From Halieaceae bacterium (lineage in GTDB: Bacteria; Pseudomonadota; Gammaproteobacteria; Pseudomonadales; Halieaceae), in assembly GCA_024640505.1 (NCBI GenBank), contig JAHEEV010000017.1:1-55881 (forward strand): a DNA stretch of 55,881 bases. Reading direction: 5' to 3'. Position 1 is the stretch's first letter; each line of letters begins with the position of its first letter. The notes below the pieces were generated by a model that worked only from the letters and a program-made list of their open reading frames with translations, ran no database searches and was not told the origin of the DNA. This document shows positions 54,095 through 55,881 of the stretch, piece after piece. Both the position numbers and the translations under genes were made by a program.

Positions 54095-55881
54095 ATGGCC
54101 GCGCTGGTTGGCGGGGTGGAAGCCCGGGCGCAGCAGGCCCTGCTGGAGGAGGACATCGTCACCGCCCAGAAGCGGAGCGAAAACGTGATGGACGTACCTA
54201 TCGCCATCAGCGTCTTCAATGCCGAGACGATAGAAAGTCTGTCGGCCCGCAATCTCACGGATCTGGGGCGCTTTACTGCCGGGGTCGAGATGATCAATAC
54301 CAAATCCCTGCAGCCCACCTACACCATACGGGGCGTGCAAACCAATGACTGGACCGCGGGCTCCGATCCAGCGGTGGCCGTCTATGTGGACGGGGTCTAT
54401 GCCGCCCGCGGCGCCGGGGCCGAGGCGGCCCTGGTCGACCTGGCCCGCGTAGAGGTGCTCAAGGGACCGCAGGGGACACTGCTGGGACGCAACGCCATGG
54501 GTGGGGCCATTCACATCATCAGCAACAAACCCACAATGGCACAGGAGGGCCGGGTGAAAGTATCTGTCGGCGACTACAACCGTATCGACGGTGAAGTTGT
54601 CATCAACCAGCCCGTTGGCGATGGGCTCGCATTCAGGGTCATCGGCCTGACCAGGAACCGGGACGGCTACATGAACAGCCCGAACGGCCCGGATCTCAAC
54701 GACGAGGATCAGCAGGCCATCCGTCTCGTGGTGCTGTGGACCGCGACAGACCGTACCGAGGTATTATGGCGGGCGGAATACAGCGAGGTGGACCAGCATT
54801 CCGCGACGCACACTGCGCTCATCCCCCCCACCTTCGAACTGGCCAACCCCGATCGCAGGCTCGACACCTTCGGTGACGTGGCCACTGACTTTGTCAACCG
54901 GGAACAGCGGGAGATGTTCTCGTCCTCGCTGGAAATCAACCATGTGATGGATGGAATGACCTTCACCGCCATCACCGGGTGGCGGGAATACGAGACAGAA
55001 CTGGACGAAGACCTGGATGGGGCCAACAATCCCGACTATGTCCTCCACGGACGCAACCCGCAAGACAATGACTACCTGTCCCAGGAATTCCGTCTTACCG
55101 GGTTCACCCAGCGCCTGAAGTGGACCCTTGGCGCGGGCTACTCCCGGGAGCACGTGGCGCACGACACCATCGCCCTGTTCAACCTCAGTACGCTGGAGCC
55201 CTTTGCCTGGGCAGAAATCCTGAAAAATGCAGGTTCGCATACATCTGATACTTTTCCTGGCGTCATTGCCGCCTTCGAACCCTGGCCCGAGGAGGCACAA
55301 AGCAGCGGCACCTACGAGAGCTGGGCTGTCTACGGCGACGCGACCTGGAGCATCAGCGACGGGCTCAACCTCACAGGTGGGCTGCGGTACACCCGGGACG
55401 ACAAGGCTTTCGACCTTTTCACGCAGTACCAGAACCAGATCGTCGGGGCGGACTTCGGCCTCGCCTTTTACGATAACGGGCAGCCGGTACTGGACGTCAC
55501 ACAGCGTGAGAGCTGGGACAATGTCTCCGGCCGTATCGTGCTGGACTACGCGGTCGGCGATGACGCCATGGTCTATGGCAGTGTCTCGACCGGTTTCAAG
55601 TCAGGCGGCTTCAATACGCTCAACGTCGGTCCGGTTATCGACACCTCCTATGACGATGAGGAGGTCATAAACTATGAGACCGGCCTGAAGGGGCAGTTCC
55701 TCCAGCGCCGCCTCAACCTCAACCTCGCCGTGTTCTTCTACGAGTACGACAACCTGCAGGAACTGAAGCTCCTGGGCCAGCCTACTCCCGGTTACAACCT
55801 GCTCAACTCGGATGCAGAGGGCTACGGTCTCGAAGTGGAGGCATTGTGGCTCGCCACACCGGACCTGACACTGGGGGGTAA
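54095..55881 (+). CDS. TonB-dependent outer-membrane receptor, 3' end beyond the window
   Basis: An open frame of at least 595 codons without a stop by the window edge. The plug domain is seen: EEDIVTAQKRSENVMDVPIAI (start of the TonB-box-like and plug region), YTIRGVQTNDW, VAVYVDGVYAARG, VEVLKGPQGTLLGRNAMGGAIHIISNKP. Barrel repeats follow. The first ATG is 54095, yet residues just upstream in the same frame (QRLCKLLPLMAALVGG...ARA) look like a full signal peptide, and an AAGGA site sits eight bases before an in-frame ACG at 54065. The true start is likely 54065 or nearby. I list the ATG as the conservative start. Substrate unknown. Confidence 0.88.
   Translation, partial: MAALVGGVEARAQQALLEEDIVTAQKRSENVMDVPIAISVFNAETIESLSARNLTDLGRFTAGVEMINTKSLQPTYTIRGVQTNDWTAGSDPAVAVYVDGVYAARGAGAEAALVDLARVEVLKGPQGTLLGRNAMGGAIHIISNKPTMAQEGRVKVSVGDYNRIDGEVVINQPVGDGLAFRVIGLTRNRDGYMNSPNGPDLNDEDQQAIRLVVLWTATDRTEVLWRAEYSEVDQHSATHTALIPPTFELANPDRRLDTFGDVATDFVNREQREMFSSSLEINHVMDGMTFTAITGWREYETELDEDLDGANNPDYVLHGRNPQDNDYLSQEFRLTGFTQRLKWTLGAGYSREHVAHDTIALFNLSTLEPFAWAEILKNAGSHTSDTFPGVIAAFEPWPEEAQSSGTYESWAVYGDATWSISDGLNLTGGLRYTRDDKAFDLFTQYQNQIVGADFGLAFYDNGQPVLDVTQRESWDNVSGRIVLDYAVGDDAMVYGSVSTGFKSGGFNTLNVGPVIDTSYDDEEVINYETGLKGQFLQRRLNLNLAVFFYEYDNLQELKLLGQPTPGYNLLNSDAEGYGLEVEALWLATPDLTLGG

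Overview
The window looks like chromosomal DNA of a GC-rich gammaproteobacterium. ZipA, TtcA, a complete ccmABCDEFGHI cluster, a tesA/ABC-exporter/bioA neighbourhood and an E. coli-like tRNA-Glu all point that way. The many outer-membrane receptor and porin features and the gene order suggest a marine group such as Halieaceae/Cellvibrionales, but that finer placement is an inference. No insertion sequence, prophage or CRISPR array was seen.

Region 1 (1-7.4 kb): REP-like palindromes, hisC, tRNA-Glu, an outer-membrane porin with a candidate Pho box, an orphan solute-binding protein, a large DUF389 membrane protein with an N-terminal lipid-kinase-like domain, an alpha/beta hydrolase and a CHAD (polyphosphate-binding type) protein. 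Region 2 (7.5-12.9 kb): a second, divergent Pst-like transporter. It has pstS-like, phoU fused to a dead low-molecular-weight phosphatase domain, pstC, pstA and two adjacent pstB paralogues whose motif losses are complementary. Region 3 (13.2-15.6 kb): a histidine phosphatase and a 2-phosphoglycerate-kinase-like protein, then a 40-residue membrane protein divergent from a ribbon-helix-helix regulator. Region 4 (15.6-24.2 kb): the standard phosphate regulon core, phoB-phoR-phoU and pstS-pstC-pstA-pstB-phoU, with Pho boxes before phoB and pstS. Thus about 24 kb is largely devoted to phosphate: two transporters, three PhoU-type proteins, the PhoBR sensor pair and probably phosphate storage or organophosphate metabolism.

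Region 5 (24.2-29.0 kb): korC-korA-korB, a 2-oxoacid oxidoreductase with its own NAD(P)H/FAD/iron-sulfur subunit, behind a 19-base palindrome. Region 6 (29.2-36.3 kb): transglycosylase-like lipoprotein, ligA, zipA and smc. Region 7 (36.5-44.3 kb): ttcA and the whole cytochrome c maturation cluster in overlapping order. Region 8 (44.3-47.1 kb): malate dehydrogenase and a TetR regulator, bracketed by two families of long hairpin elements in which the core or loop is conserved while the stems differ. Region 9 (47.1-55.9 kb): FtsX-type exporter, TesA-like esterase, bioA, a PhzF-family protein, a potassium channel with a zinc-ribbon tail, and a TonB-dependent receptor cut by the window end.

The most unusual items are the second Pst system (asymmetric ATPase pair plus PhoU-pseudophosphatase fusion) and the two conserved-core, variable-stem hairpin families.
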